Source: CBDCCV01 sp965215025 (lineage in GTDB: Bacteria; Bacteroidota; Rhodothermia; Rhodothermales; Salinibacteraceae). From it: DNA of 64,000 nt. Under the pieces are notes generated by a model, which was not told where the DNA came from, did no database searches, and was given only the letters and a program-made list of their open reading frames with translations. The position numbers were made by a program, and so were the translations under genes. The stretch lies in contig CBDCCV010000001.1 in the NCBI GenBank assembly GCA_965215025.1, forward strand, positions 2,294,001 to 2,358,000, read 5' to 3'. Of this stretch, positions 1-8,760 are shown piece by piece (positions within the stretch are counted from its first letter, which is position 1; the number at the start of each line of letters is the position of its first letter).

Positions 1-832
1 AGCTCGGCGGGAGCGGGCCGCTGCGCCGCCCGTCCACCGCCGGTAAAAAGCCCAGGGGCAGCCAGAGCGGCGTCGGGATGTTGAAGATGAAAAGCTGGAT
101 CGGCCCGGTGTACACCCACTCGCCTTGCAGCTTCATACGGCTGGCGTGGAGCGAGTACGAGGGCGTCTCGTCCGGCGGGCAGTCGCACGTGGTGTAGGAG
201 CCGTCGCGGATGTAGAGCGTGCTGTCTTCGAGGACTTTGACCACCTCGCCCTGGATGAACCCCTCCTGCATCTGCGTCCGGGCCGTGACCACGCGCCCGC
301 GCTCGGTTTGCAAGTTGAAGGCGAGCGACTGGCCGGTGAACCCCTCGCCCCCGCCGCGCTGGAACCGAGGCCGCCCCACCGTGCCCGTGTCCATCTCCAA
401 GCCCGTGGCGCGCAGCTCGTCCATCTCCATGAGGATCTCGACGCGGTAAGCCTCCAGCGTGGCCTCGCCGTAGCTCACCTCTGCCTCGCCAAAGAGCGTC
501 CCCGTGTCGCCCTCCGCCCCGCCCAGGACGAGGACGAGCGAGTCCCGCGCGGCAAACTCCACGTTCTTCTCTCCGCCGCCGGGGGGCGCCGCGCCGCTAC
601 TTTCGGGCTGGAGCGCCTGCGCCGCATCCCCGCGCAGGCCCAGCGTGTCGGCGGGAGAGAGCGAGTCGGCAGGCAGCGCGCCGCCTGGGCGCAGCGTATC
701 GACGCGCGCGGAATCGGTGCGCACGGTGTCGGCCCGCACGGTGTCTGCGGGAGACACCTGCGCGTGAGCGGGGCGGACGGCGAAGAGGAAAAGCGCCGCC
801 GCAAGCAGAACCGGGAGCGGCCAGGCTCGCAT
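1..832 (-). CDS. lptD: LptD/OstA-like LPS-assembly outer membrane protein (5' part, runs off the window)
   Basis: The reading frame begins with ATG at 832 and stays open to the left edge, so only the first 277 residues are present. Residues 1-25 form a signal peptide ending in AHAQ. A low-complexity linker with repeated DTVR/DTLR/DSL words follows. Next comes an OstA/LptA-like beta domain (VEFAARDSLVL, GTLFGEAEVSYGEATLEAYR) and the cysteine motif TTCDCPPDETPSYSLHA, a good match to the region ahead of the LptD barrel. LptD with LptE inserts lipopolysaccharide into the outer leaflet. The barrel itself lies outside the window. The family assignment is fairly sure. Confidence 0.8.
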   Translation of the reverse strand, partial: MRAWPLPVLLAAALFLFAVRPAHAQVSPADTVRADTVRTDSARVDTLRPGGALPADSLSPADTLGLRGDAAQALQPESSGAAPPGGGEKNVEFAARDSLVLVLGGAEGDTGTLFGEAEVSYGEATLEAYRVEILMEMDELRATGLEMDTGTVGRPRFQRGGGEGFTGQSLAFNLQTERGRVVTARTQMQEGFIQGEVVKVLEDSTLYIRDGSYTTCDCPPDETPSYSLHASRMKLQGEWVYTGPIQLFIFNIPTPLWLPLGFLPAVDGRRSGPLPPS

Positions 833-1019
833 GAATCGGAAGAAAAGCAGCAGCGCAGCGCACGCCGCTGGGCGAGAGGAGAAGTGCAACAGCTGCCGAA
901 CCGCAGAAGCGCATCCGGCACAGCAAAAAGATACGCGCGCAAGAGAAAGAAAAGAAAGGCAGAAATGCCGTACGCTTTGGCTTGCAGGGTTTCTGGTAGC
1001 CGTCGGATGCGCCGCCCTG

Positions 1020-1616
1020 TCAGGTTGCCGCGCTGCTGGGTTTGGCGGCGGCTACCTGCGGGAACTGCCGCGCCAGAACGTAGATCGTGATAAGGTAGAC
1101 CGCCACGATAACAACCGGCACCGCTACAAAGCGGTGATCTGGAAACGCATACCATGCGGCGACCACCAGAGCCGTCCGCGTGACGCCGTGGAAAAGGCCG
1201 ACCCAGTGGCGAACGAGGCCTGAAAACGGAACCCACATCAGCCCCGTGAGCACGCCGACCGAGAGCGGGAGCGAGGTCGGCTCGATGAGGAAAAACGGAA
1301 TGGCGATGGCGTAAACCAGAAGAGCGGATGCGACCGTGAGCAGGAAAACGTGGTCGAAGAAGTTGCTGTTGCGCTCGCGGCCCAGGAGGTCTTCGCCGGT
1401 AAGCCGGGCCACGGCGAGGCCGAGGTAAAAGATCATCCCCGTCCCGATGAACAGCGCCCACACGGCATAAAAGAGCGGAAGAATCGCGCCTGCGACGGCG
1501 ATCCCCGTCCACGCGACGGCGCCGGCGATGGGCATGGCGAGAAAGCGGTTGTCCAAGAACGCGGCGTGCTGCTCGTCGAGCGACAGGGCGGCGTGGTCGG
1601 AGGGAGGCTCGGTCAT
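1020..1616 (-). CDS. DUF7010-like integral membrane protein
   Basis: A 198-residue protein with a short polar N-terminus (LSLDEQHAAF) and about five to six hydrophobic segments. One contains IGTGMIFYLGLAVARLTG, where small residues sit near the membrane interface. Length and pattern match the DUF7010 family of inner-membrane proteins as I recall it. No catalytic motif is visible and the function is unknown. The gene lies about 190 bp upstream of lptD on the same strand, but that gap argues against tight coupling. Confidence 0.65.
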   Translation of the reverse strand: MTEPPSDHAALSLDEQHAAFLDNRFLAMPIAGAVAWTGIAVAGAILPLFYAVWALFIGTGMIFYLGLAVARLTGEDLLGRERNSNFFDHVFLLTVASALLVYAIAIPFFLIEPTSLPLSVGVLTGLMWVPFSGLVRHWVGLFHGVTRTALVVAAWYAFPDHRFVAVPVVIVAVYLITIYVLARQFPQVAAAKPSSAAT

Positions 1617-1734
1617 GCGTGGGGCGAGGGGTAACGGTTTGTAACGCTGGCGCCCGTGCAGCTACGGAGGCAAGCGAAAACGGGTTGCGTCGCGTCGTCC
1701 GTTACCGAGCCGCAGCGCCACCGCGCGTTCTCCT

Positions 1735-2730
1735 TCACGCCGCCGGCGTCGAAGAGACGCCCACGGCGCCGGGTTCAAAGATGAGATGCGCCGCGCCGAG
1801 CATCCCCACCTCGTTGCCGCGCTCCTCGCGCACGATCTGCACGGCGTCGCGCGCGCTCGGCATGGCGTAGCGGGCGACGGACTGCCGCGCCGGCTCCAGG
1901 ATAAAATCGCCTGCGGCCGAGACGCCGCCGCCCACGATGATCGTGCTGATGTCCAGGAGGTTGACGGCTGAGCCGAGCATACAGCCCAGCTTGTGCCCGG
2001 CCCAGGCCAGCATCTCACGGGCGGCCTCGTCGCCGGCGGAGGCGGCCTCGTAGAGCATCCGCGGGGTGATGTCGGTCAGGTCGTCGTCGGCGAGGTCGTG
2101 GATCTTGCTGTCGTAGCGCGTGAGGAGGCGGTAGCGCGCGTGGCGCGAGAGGAAGTGCTGCCCCACGTACGCCTCGATAGCGCCGGCGATGCTCCATCGG
2201 TCCACCGGCCCTTCGTAGTCGATGCTCATGTGGCCGATCTCGCCGGCCGCGCCCGTGGCCCCGCGGAAGATCTGGTTGTGGTAGATGATGGCGCCGCCCA
2301 CGCCCGTGCCCAGCGTCACCATGATGAAGGAGTCGTGCGGCACGCCGGCCCCGTAGTGCGCCGAGCCGAGGCCGGCCACGTTGGCGTCGTTCTCCACGAT
2401 GACGTGGAGGTCCGGCTTGCCGCAGCGCTGGCGCAGCGCCTCGCGTACGTCAACGGTTTCCCAGCCCGGCAGGTTGGGCGGGTAGCTCACCGTCGTGCGC
2501 GCCCAGTTGATCGCGCCCGGCGAGCCGATGCCCACGCCGTCGATCCCTTCGCCGGGCGCCTCGGCGCTTAGTTCCTGCACCAGCCGGGCGATGCGGCCGA
2601 GGACGTGCTTCGGCCCGCGCTCCGCCTCGGTCGGGATCTTCCGTTCGCCGCGCAGCCCGGCGCCTCTTTCCACGAGCGCGGCCTTGATCCCCGTCCCCCC
2701 CAAATCCACGCCTACGGCAAAACGGCTCAT
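1735..2730 (-). CDS. ROK-family glucokinase/sugar kinase
   Basis: A 331-residue ROK kinase, probably phosphorylating glucose with ATP at the entry to glycolysis. The phosphate-1 loop is DLGGTGIK at residues 9-16. The catalytic region reads VENDANVAGLG and the phosphate-2 region GTGVGGAI. The segment after GEIGH reads MSIDYEGPVDRW and then AGAIEAYVG, so the CxCGxxGCxE zinc motif of most ROK proteins is absent. The start at 2730 is chosen because upstream in-frame codons run through a repetitive intergenic stretch and the family begins just before DLGGT. Enolase lies close by on the same strand. The substrate is inferred. Confidence 0.85.
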   Translation of the reverse strand: MSRFAVGVDLGGTGIKAALVERGAGLRGERKIPTEAERGPKHVLGRIARLVQELSAEAPGEGIDGVGIGSPGAINWARTTVSYPPNLPGWETVDVREALRQRCGKPDLHVIVENDANVAGLGSAHYGAGVPHDSFIMVTLGTGVGGAIIYHNQIFRGATGAAGEIGHMSIDYEGPVDRWSIAGAIEAYVGQHFLSRHARYRLLTRYDSKIHDLADDDLTDITPRMLYEAASAGDEAAREMLAWAGHKLGCMLGSAVNLLDISTIIVGGGVSAAGDFILEPARQSVARYAMPSARDAVQIVREERGNEVGMLGAAHLIFEPGAVGVSSTPAA

Positions 2731-2804
2731 GCTTTTCTTGGTTTGCAGGTTGAGGGTCGCTGAGAGTTGGCCGCTTTCGGGAAGGCGCTTGCTCGAAGTC
2801 AAGG

Positions 2805-2889
2805 GTATGGGAGAATGGGCGTGTGGGGGGGATGGGAGAACGCTCAATCTACGCCCCCTCCCACACCCCCAACCGCCCAACCCTCACAC
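2805..2889. repeat. Intergenic inverted repeat with purine-rich and pyrimidine-rich arms
   Basis: The left arm (about 2805-2838) repeats words such as TGGGAGAATGGG and GTGTGGGG. The right arm (about 2855-2889) is the pyrimidine-rich counterpart (CCCTCCCACACCCCC). The arms are imperfectly complementary and sit between the ROK kinase and ftsB. This belongs to the junction-repeat class seen at many sites in this window. Confidence 0.55.
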
Positions 2890-3177
2890 TTACCTTTCCA
2901 CGCGGTAGACCGTCTCGCCGGGGCGGCGCATCCCGTACTGCTCGCGCGCGATTTTCTCGATCACGGCGTCCGAGGGCGGCGCGCTCACCTTCTCCTGGAG
3001 CGCCTCGATGTCGCGGCGGAGCGCGGCGTTCTCCTCGGCAAGCTGCTCATGCTCCTGGTGCCAGCCGACGCGGTTGGCCAGGCTGTGGCTGTCGAAAAAG
3101 GCTACCCAGAGCGCGGCGCCCACGCACGCCAAGACGGCAAGCCAGCGCACGAGGCGTTTAGAGACAAAGCGAGCCAT
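2890..3177 (-). CDS. ftsB: FtsB/DivIC septum formation initiator family protein
   Basis: A 95-residue bitopic division protein. Residues 1-11 are basic (MARFVSKRLVR). A single membrane segment follows at about 12-28, then a short coiled coil (EHEQLAEENAALRRDIEAL) and the family tail IAREQYGMRRPGETVYRV. FtsB/DivIC proteins bridge FtsL and FtsQ in the divisome. ATG 3177 is preferred over the longer frame from 3246 because the latter would overlap the 3' end of eno. Placement directly downstream of eno is the arrangement known from many bacteria. Confidence 0.9.
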   Translation of the reverse strand: MARFVSKRLVRWLAVLACVGAALWVAFFDSHSLANRVGWHQEHEQLAEENAALRRDIEALQEKVSAPPSDAVIEKIAREQYGMRRPGETVYRVER

Positions 3178-3202
3178 GAGCAGAAAAGGGTAAAAGAAAA
3201 AC

Positions 3203-4507
3203 TCAGCGGCGGAAAGCGGCCAAACCGGGGTAATGCGCCGCGCCACCCAGGGCCTCTTCGATGCGCAAAAGCTGGTTGTACTTGGCCGTGCGGTCTGAGC
3301 GCGAGGCCGAGCCGGTCTTGATCTGCCCCGTCCCCATCGCCACGGCGAAGTCGGCGATGGTGGTGTCCTCGGTCTCGCCCGAGCGGTGGCTCACGATGGC
3401 CGTGAAGCCGTTCTGGTGCGCCAGCTTGATGGCCTCCATCGTCTCGGTGAGCGTGCCGATCTGGTTGAGCTTGACGAGGATCGAGTTGGCGCAGCCCTCG
3501 TCGATGCCGCGCTGGAGGCGGCGCGTGTTCGTCACGAAGAGGTCGTCGCCCACAAGCTGCACCTCGCCGCCGATGGCGTCGGTGAGCATCTGCCAGCCGG
3601 GCCAGTCGTTCTCGTCCATGGCGTCCTCGATGGAGAGGATGGGGTACTGCCGCGCCCACTCGGACCAGTAGTCCACCATGTCCTGAGCCGTGCGCTTCGT
3701 GCCGGGATCGCTTTTCCAGAAGACGTAGTGGCCGCCGCCCTCGCCGCCGCCGTCGGGTTCGTACATCTCGGCCGTGGCGGGGTCGAGGGCGATGTAGCAG
3801 TCGGCGCCGGGGTGGTAGCCGGCCTGCTCTATGGCTTCGAGGATGACCTCGATGGCCTCGTCGTTGGAGCGGAGGTTGGGCGCGAAGCCGCCCTCGTCGC
3901 CCACGGCCGTGTCGTAGCCTTTCTCGCGGAGGACGCGCTTAAGGCGGTGAAACACCTCGGCGCCCATGCGCAGCGCCTCGGCGAAGGTCTCCGCGCCGGT
4001 GGGGACGACCATGAACTCCTGCATGTCCACGCTGTTGTCGGCGTGGCGCCCGCCGTTGAGGATGTTCATCAAGGGGACGGGCAGCGTGCGCGCCCCCACG
4101 CCGCCAAGGTAGCGGTAGAGCGGCAGCCCGAGCGTGGCCGAGGCGGCGCGCGCGGCGGCCAGGGAGACGCCCAGGATGGCGTTCGCGCCCAGGCGGCCTT
4201 TGTTCTCCGTCCCGTCCAGTTCGATGAGCGCCTCGTCGAGCATCTGTTGCTCCAGGACGGAGCGCCCGCGCAGCTCCGGCGCAATGGTCTCGTTCACGTT
4301 CTCGACGGCTTGGCGGACGCCTTTGCCCCCGTAGCGGTCTTCGTCGTCGTCGCGCAGTTCGACGGCTTCGTGCTCGCCCGTGGAGGCGCCCGAGGGTACG
4401 GCGGCGCGGCCCATCACGCCGCTTTCGGTGACCACGTCCACCTCGACGGTGGGGAAGCCGCGGCTGTCCAGGATTTGACGCGCGGTGATGCGGGCGATCT
4501 GGCTCAT
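3203..4507 (-). CDS. eno: Enolase (phosphopyruvate hydratase)
   Basis: A 434-residue enolase converting 2-phosphoglycerate to phosphoenolpyruvate. The N-terminal domain has ITARQILDSRGFPTVEV and the mobile loop PSGASTGEHEAVEL. Metal and catalytic signatures are present: VGDEGGFAPNL, SIEDAMDENDWPGW, LVGDDLFVTN, and the C-terminal SHRSGETEDTTIADFAV. Length is typical and no key residue appears missing. The next minus-strand gene, ftsB, starts 25 bp after the eno stop, so the two are probably co-transcribed. Confidence 0.98.
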   Translation of the reverse strand: MSQIARITARQILDSRGFPTVEVDVVTESGVMGRAAVPSGASTGEHEAVELRDDDEDRYGGKGVRQAVENVNETIAPELRGRSVLEQQMLDEALIELDGTENKGRLGANAILGVSLAAARAASATLGLPLYRYLGGVGARTLPVPLMNILNGGRHADNSVDMQEFMVVPTGAETFAEALRMGAEVFHRLKRVLREKGYDTAVGDEGGFAPNLRSNDEAIEVILEAIEQAGYHPGADCYIALDPATAEMYEPDGGGEGGGHYVFWKSDPGTKRTAQDMVDYWSEWARQYPILSIEDAMDENDWPGWQMLTDAIGGEVQLVGDDLFVTNTRRLQRGIDEGCANSILVKLNQIGTLTETMEAIKLAHQNGFTAIVSHRSGETEDTTIADFAVAMGTGQIKTGSASRSDRTAKYNQLLRIEEALGGAAHYPGLAAFRR

Positions 4508-4609
4508 GAAAAACGGATCGGCGTGGATAGAAGGCGGGACGGAGCAAAGCTCGCCATTCGCCGGCGCAATAACAAGACGCGCGGCGAGAGGGATGGCGAC
4601 AACCGTGCG

Positions 4610-4637
4610 GTAGCGTCGTTCGGCCGAACGACGCTAC
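4610..4637. repeat. GTAG...CTAC dispersed palindrome, copy 1
   Basis: A perfect 28-bp palindrome: left arm GTAGCGTCGTTCGG (4610-4623), right arm CCGAACGACGCTAC (4624-4637). It lies upstream of eno. The right flank GGGAACG resembles the flanks of copies at 12600 and 18775. It is one of five elements sharing GTAG/CTAC ends with different cores. Confidence 0.75.
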
Positions 4638-4673
4638 GGGAACGCTGACCTCCACCCGCCCTAATCTGTCAAC

Positions 4674-4710
4674 AAAAAAACCGGCAGACTCCACGAAAGG
4701 AGTCTGCCGG
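4674..4710 (-). terminator. Rho-independent terminator of the TPR gene
   Basis: Perfect 12-bp stem CCGGCAGACTCC (4681-4692) and GGAGTCTGCCGG (4699-4710) with loop ACGAAA. An A-run at 4674-4680 gives a U-tract when read on the minus strand. It lies 30 bp after the stop of the TPR gene at 4741. Confidence 0.92.
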
Positions 4711-4740
4711 CTAAGGCGTGCTGACGGAGAAAAGCGGCGC

Positions 4741-6057
4741 TTACTTCACCGTGGTCGATTCGCCGATCCAGGAGTAGCAGCCGTAGTTGACGGGGTAGCT
4801 CTGCCCGGCCTCCCAGCCTTTGAAGAACTTGTCCTCGGCGGAGGGGAAGTACTGCCGGTAGGTGCTGATCTGCTGGTTGGCCGCGCTGGCGAGGTTCGGG
4901 TCGGCGCTTTTGGCCTGCTGGTACTTGTCCACCACGAGCCAGTACACGGCGCGGTCCTCGCGCTCAAGCTCGCCGCCGCACTCGGAGACGGCGTTGGCGT
5001 AGAGATCGCCGATGGCCATGTAGGCTTGCCCGAAGCCGGAGTCCACTTCGAGCGCGCGGCGGAAGTAGGTGCGCGCCTGCGAGGCGCGGCCCATCTGCTG
5101 CTGCGCCAGGCCCATGTTGTAGAAGACCTCGGCCGTCGGCTCCTCGTCGTCCATCTCGACGGACTGCTCGTAGAGGTCGAAGGCCTCCTGCGACTCGCCG
5201 TCTTCCAGGCGCATCTTCGCCAGCGTGCGGAGGATGCGCGGGTTCGGCTCGGCGTCCATGAGGCGGTTGGCCAGCTCGCCGGCCTCGTTGCGCTGGCCCG
5301 TCTGCATGTAGAGGTCGAACAGCTCCGTCATCACCTCGGTGTCGTCCGGGTTCTTCTCGAGCTGGCTCTCGAGGTAGCCGATGCGCTCCTCGGGGCTGGT
5401 GAAGACGCGGTCGCGGTACTGGCTCAGGAGCTGGGCCACCTTCTCGTCCTCGCCGCGCTTGGCCTCGAGGTCGTCCATGAAGTTGATGGCCTCGTCCTTC
5501 TTATTCGACTGGAGGTAGCTCAGGATGAGGCGCTCGATGTAGTAGGGGTCCAGCTCCTGCGGGTTGAGATCGTACGCCTCGCGGTAGGCCAGGAGCGACT
5601 CTTCCTGGCTGTTCGGGAAGGCGTCGGAATGGCTCTGGAGGATGCGGCCTTTTTCGAGCTTCCAAGTGTAGGGGTCCACCTCGGCGCCGGCGGCTTGAAG
5701 CTCTTCGGGCGCCCTCTCGACGTACGCAAGGGCGGAGTCCAAGTACGTCTTTTTCTGGTCGCCCTGGGCGTTCTCGGCCATGCCCAGGAAGGCCTCGACC
5801 ATCCGCTCGTAGTTGCGGTCGTCGTTGCGCGGGTAGCCCGGCGCGTTGGCCAAGATCCAGCGCAGGTCGGACATGGCGTCCTGGTAGTTCTCGTTCTTAA
5901 AGTTCTCGTAGTAGAGGCTGTAGTGCATCGCCTTCTCTTGGTCGCTGGGTTCGGATTGCGCCGCCGCCGGCTGGACCGTGAGCGTGGCGCCGAGCAACGC
6001 AGCAGCAAGCATCAGCGTGGAAACGGCAGCAAGGGGGCGCAGGCGTCCGTTCTTCAT
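4741..6057 (-). CDS. Exported tetratricopeptide-repeat protein
   Basis: A 438-residue secreted protein. ATG 6057 gives a signal peptide with basic start MKNGRLRPL, a hydrophobic core and cleavage after AAAQ. The rest is helical TPR-like repeats. The clearest is AEVFYNMGLAQQQMGRASQ followed by ARTYFRRALEVDSGFGQAY. Others are seen at ALAYVERAPEELQ and ELFDLYMQTGQRNEAGEL. It probably sits in the periplasm as a scaffold, but no enzymatic motif or specific partner is visible. It lies downstream of the barrel gene at 7478 and ends at a strong terminator, so it is probably the last gene of a three-gene unit. Confidence 0.85.
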   Translation of the reverse strand: MKNGRLRPLAAVSTLMLAAALLGATLTVQPAAAQSEPSDQEKAMHYSLYYENFKNENYQDAMSDLRWILANAPGYPRNDDRNYERMVEAFLGMAENAQGDQKKTYLDSALAYVERAPEELQAAGAEVDPYTWKLEKGRILQSHSDAFPNSQEESLLAYREAYDLNPQELDPYYIERLILSYLQSNKKDEAINFMDDLEAKRGEDEKVAQLLSQYRDRVFTSPEERIGYLESQLEKNPDDTEVMTELFDLYMQTGQRNEAGELANRLMDAEPNPRILRTLAKMRLEDGESQEAFDLYEQSVEMDDEEPTAEVFYNMGLAQQQMGRASQARTYFRRALEVDSGFGQAYMAIGDLYANAVSECGGELEREDRAVYWLVVDKYQQAKSADPNLASAANQQISTYRQYFPSAEDKFFKGWEAGQSYPVNYGCYSWIGESTTVK

Positions 6058-6149
6058 AATGCAAAAGCAGGGATGGGAGTGAGAAGCGTCAGGTCCTTTC
6101 AAGTCCAGGTCCTTTTAGACAGGGCGCGTTTAGCGGAGTTTCCGTCGCT

Positions 6150-7478
6150 TTAGCGAAGGCGCCGCTGCTGGAACCACCGCTCGCCAAAGTTGACGGTGAG
6201 CGAGGCGCCGTAAAATGTGTCGCGCACGAGGCCGGATTGGGTCGTGCCACGCCGGCCTACTTTGAAGTTGAGATCAAGATGCGTGCCAGGCAGGAGCGTA
6301 GGAAAGCTGAAGCCGCCCGTGAGCGCGTAGACGCTTATGGGATCGCTCGTGCGGAGGGCGCCACTGGCCTCGGCAAAGGGCACGCGCACGTACGACTGCT
6401 CGGCGTAGAAGCCTATGCGGTAGGCCGTGCGCCGCAGAAAGGGTTCGATGAGGTCCTCGCCCGCGGGCAGGAACTCGGCCCCGGCCGAGACGCGCGCGCG
6501 GTTGGCAAGGGCGCTCTGGCCGGGCAGGTCGAGGCTGCTCTCGAAGCTGGACCACGGCGCGTAGGAGCCGTCGAGGAGGACGGCCCAGCGGCTGTCCGGC
6601 TTGTAGGCCAGGCCGAGGCCGGCGCGCCAGGGCAGGTCTGCCTCGCCGCTGCGCGTGGAGAGCGTGTCGGCGTCGAGGCTGCGGCCGAGCGTGAGGACGC
6701 GCTCGCCCTGCAGGCGCGTAGGCAGCGTGAACGCCGCTCCGATGGAGAGGACGTCGTCCTCGGCCAAGACGCTTTTCAGGCTCAGGAGGCCGCCGAGCGT
6801 GCCGGTCACGCCCACGAGGCGCGTCCCATCCGTGCGCGTGGCCGAGCCGAAGTCGAAGGGGTGGTCCGGGAACGTCGTCGTGCGCGTGTTCTCCACGATG
6901 CCGAAGATGACGTCCACCGTAGCGCCGAGGCTCAAGGCGTCGGAGACGCGGTAGCCGGCGCCGCCGGTGATCTGCTGCAAGCCGCCGTCGCCCTCGACGT
7001 TGACGTCGTAGCCGACGAGCGAGTCGGGCGCCACTTCAAGCTGCCCGGCGGTGCTTACGCGGTAGTTCGCGCGCGAGTAGGGGCGGTAGGCCAGCCCCAC
7101 GCCCAGCTCGCGGCTCAGGACGGGGAAGCTAAGCTGCACGCTGTTCAGCGCGCCCTCCGAGAGGCGGCTCGTCTCGCCGGCGGCGTTCGTGGCGCTCACC
7201 TCCTCGTACGTCACGCCAAAGCTGGCGCGCACCAGCATCTGGTCGCTCCAGAGGGCGGGGTTGGCAAAGCCGGTGTAGTTGAGCGAGCGGAGCGCGTACC
7301 CGCCGCCGCCCATGGCCGCCACCTGCGAGGAGGCGAAGTCCTCCAGCTCGCCCAGGCCGAAGCGCGAGTACACGGTGCCGTCGCCGCGGTTCTGCGCGCC
7401 GGCCGTGGCGGGCAGGAGCATCAGCAGCAAAAAGGCAGTGAGCAGCATCCGTCGGGAAAAGTGGGGCGTGCGCATCAT
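6150..7478 (-). CDS. Outer membrane beta-barrel protein, unknown function
   Basis: A 442-residue protein with a signal peptide (FSRRMLLTAFLLLMLLP, cleavage near AGAQ). The N-terminus reads GTVYSRFGLGELEDFAS and the body alternates strands ending in aromatic residues. The C-terminus is SLTVNFGERWFQQRRLR. GFANPALWSD resembles the 'NPA' segment of FadL/PorV-type barrels. Such proteins act in outer membrane transport or T9SS-linked roles, but nothing here fixes the substrate. The DUF4270-like lipoprotein gene lies 58 bp upstream. Confidence 0.75.
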   Translation of the reverse strand: MMRTPHFSRRMLLTAFLLLMLLPATAGAQNRGDGTVYSRFGLGELEDFASSQVAAMGGGGYALRSLNYTGFANPALWSDQMLVRASFGVTYEEVSATNAAGETSRLSEGALNSVQLSFPVLSRELGVGLAYRPYSRANYRVSTAGQLEVAPDSLVGYDVNVEGDGGLQQITGGAGYRVSDALSLGATVDVIFGIVENTRTTTFPDHPFDFGSATRTDGTRLVGVTGTLGGLLSLKSVLAEDDVLSIGAAFTLPTRLQGERVLTLGRSLDADTLSTRSGEADLPWRAGLGLAYKPDSRWAVLLDGSYAPWSSFESSLDLPGQSALANRARVSAGAEFLPAGEDLIEPFLRRTAYRIGFYAEQSYVRVPFAEASGALRTSDPISVYALTGGFSFPTLLPGTHLDLNFKVGRRGTTQSGLVRDTFYGASLTVNFGERWFQQRRLR

Positions 7479-7536
7479 GGCAGAAGGGAAGCAGATGGGG
7501 GCGGGGCGAAGACGCGGCGCCTGCTAAGAAGAGGTC

Positions 7537-8760
7537 TTACTCAGAAGAGGTGACGGTGAGCACGAGGCGCGGCGCCGGGCCGTCCGCGTCGGCGGTGTGG
7601 AGGAGCGCCGCGTCCAGTGTGTTGACGCCGATAGTCGTGTTGCCCGAAAGGGCCGAGCGCGGGGCTTCGAGGCGGAAGCGCCCCAGCTCGTCTGCGTCCA
7701 CCTCGCCCAGGAGGACGGCCTGGTAGAACTGCTGCAAGGCCGCGCGCTGCCCGACGTTGGGGATGCGGAAGACGCCGTCATCGGAGCGCTCCAGGTCGGC
7801 CACGGCGATGACGGTGCTGTCGTCCGTCACGCGCGAGAGGCGCAGCGTTTGGAGCGGCGGGCGGAAGAAGTCGGCGTCGCCTTCGAGCGCGTCGCGGTCG
7901 GTGGGGAGGCGCAGCTCAAGGCGGTTGAGTGAGGCCTCACGCAGGGAGTCGGCCGGGGTGAGGTCGAAGGCGACGGCCAGGCCGCGCCCGTCCTGCACCA
8001 GGAGGCGCCCGTCCGGCAGCGCGCCATTGTCTTCTTCTCCCTCAGCCCCGTCCTCGTCCTCGTGGCGGATGGTGGTCAGGGTGCGGCTGGTGCGGTAGCT
8101 CAGCGTATCGGCCTCGGTGAAGACGCGCAGCCCGGACGACGCCGCAAAGCCGATCACGGCCTCACGGGAGGTGCTCGTCAGCTCGAAGCCGTGGAAGTCC
8201 TCGGCAAAGGCGGTGTCGCGCAGGACGCCGCGGTTCTCTTGCAGCCAGCCTTCCGGCAGGCGGTACTCGACGAGCGTGTCGCCGGCGGCAAAGCTGAACG
8301 TGCCGATCTCCCGGCCTACGATGGGCGCAAGCGAGGTGTCAGCCGTGGCGCCGCCAACCTCCCACTCCTCCTGCATGGCGCGCAGCGTGAACTGGAGCGT
8401 GGCCGTGGTGTCGCCGTAGGCGTAGTCGGGGACGAGGCGCAGGACGGCGCCGGTGAGCGTGCTGTCCTCGAAGCCCTCGGGCCGGGACGAGGGGCCGGCA
8501 AAGTCGAGGTAACCCCTGGCCGCGATGGTGCCCAGGAGCGGGTCATCGGCCGTGCCGGCCAGGACGCGCTGCGCCGAGCCGGTGACCTCGTCCACGCGCT
8601 CGCGTTCAAGCAGGAGCGGCGCCTCGATGAGCGACGGCGCGCCGCCCGTCTCCCCGATGAGGCCCCCGCCCACGTTGGAAGGGTCGTCGCAGCCGGCGGC
8701 CCAGAGCGCGGCGCCCAGGACGATGCCGAGCAGAAGAGGCCGGAAAGAGGCGTGCTTCAT
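7537..8760 (-). CDS. DUF4270-like lipoprotein
   Basis: A 407-residue lipoprotein. The lipobox is ALWAAGC with Cys at residue 24, followed by DDPSNVGGGLIG. Beta-rich segments follow (GYLDFAG, LTGAVLRLVPDYAYGD) and the C-terminus ends in PRLVLTVTSSE. The start CDDPSNVG and the ADDPLLGTIAARGYLDF segment fit the DUF4270 family, and that family commonly neighbours a short glycogen synthase in Bacteroidota (from memory), as here. Function is unknown. The glycogen synthase gene is separated from it by the cassette region at 9.1-9.7 kb. A DNRLRE-type domain is an alternative reading. Confidence 0.65.
   Translation of the reverse strand: MKHASFRPLLLGIVLGAALWAAGCDDPSNVGGGLIGETGGAPSLIEAPLLLERERVDEVTGSAQRVLAGTADDPLLGTIAARGYLDFAGPSSRPEGFEDSTLTGAVLRLVPDYAYGDTTATLQFTLRAMQEEWEVGGATADTSLAPIVGREIGTFSFAAGDTLVEYRLPEGWLQENRGVLRDTAFAEDFHGFELTSTSREAVIGFAASSGLRVFTEADTLSYRTSRTLTTIRHEDEDGAEGEEDNGALPDGRLLVQDGRGLAVAFDLTPADSLREASLNRLELRLPTDRDALEGDADFFRPPLQTLRLSRVTDDSTVIAVADLERSDDGVFRIPNVGQRAALQQFYQAVLLGEVDADELGRFRLEAPRSALSGNTTIGVNTLDAALLHTADADGPAPRLVLTVTSSE

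Noticed and set aside
475..1512. A 345-codon open frame on the minus strand
   Set aside because: Overlaps the lptD and DUF7010 frames, both of which have clear family motifs.
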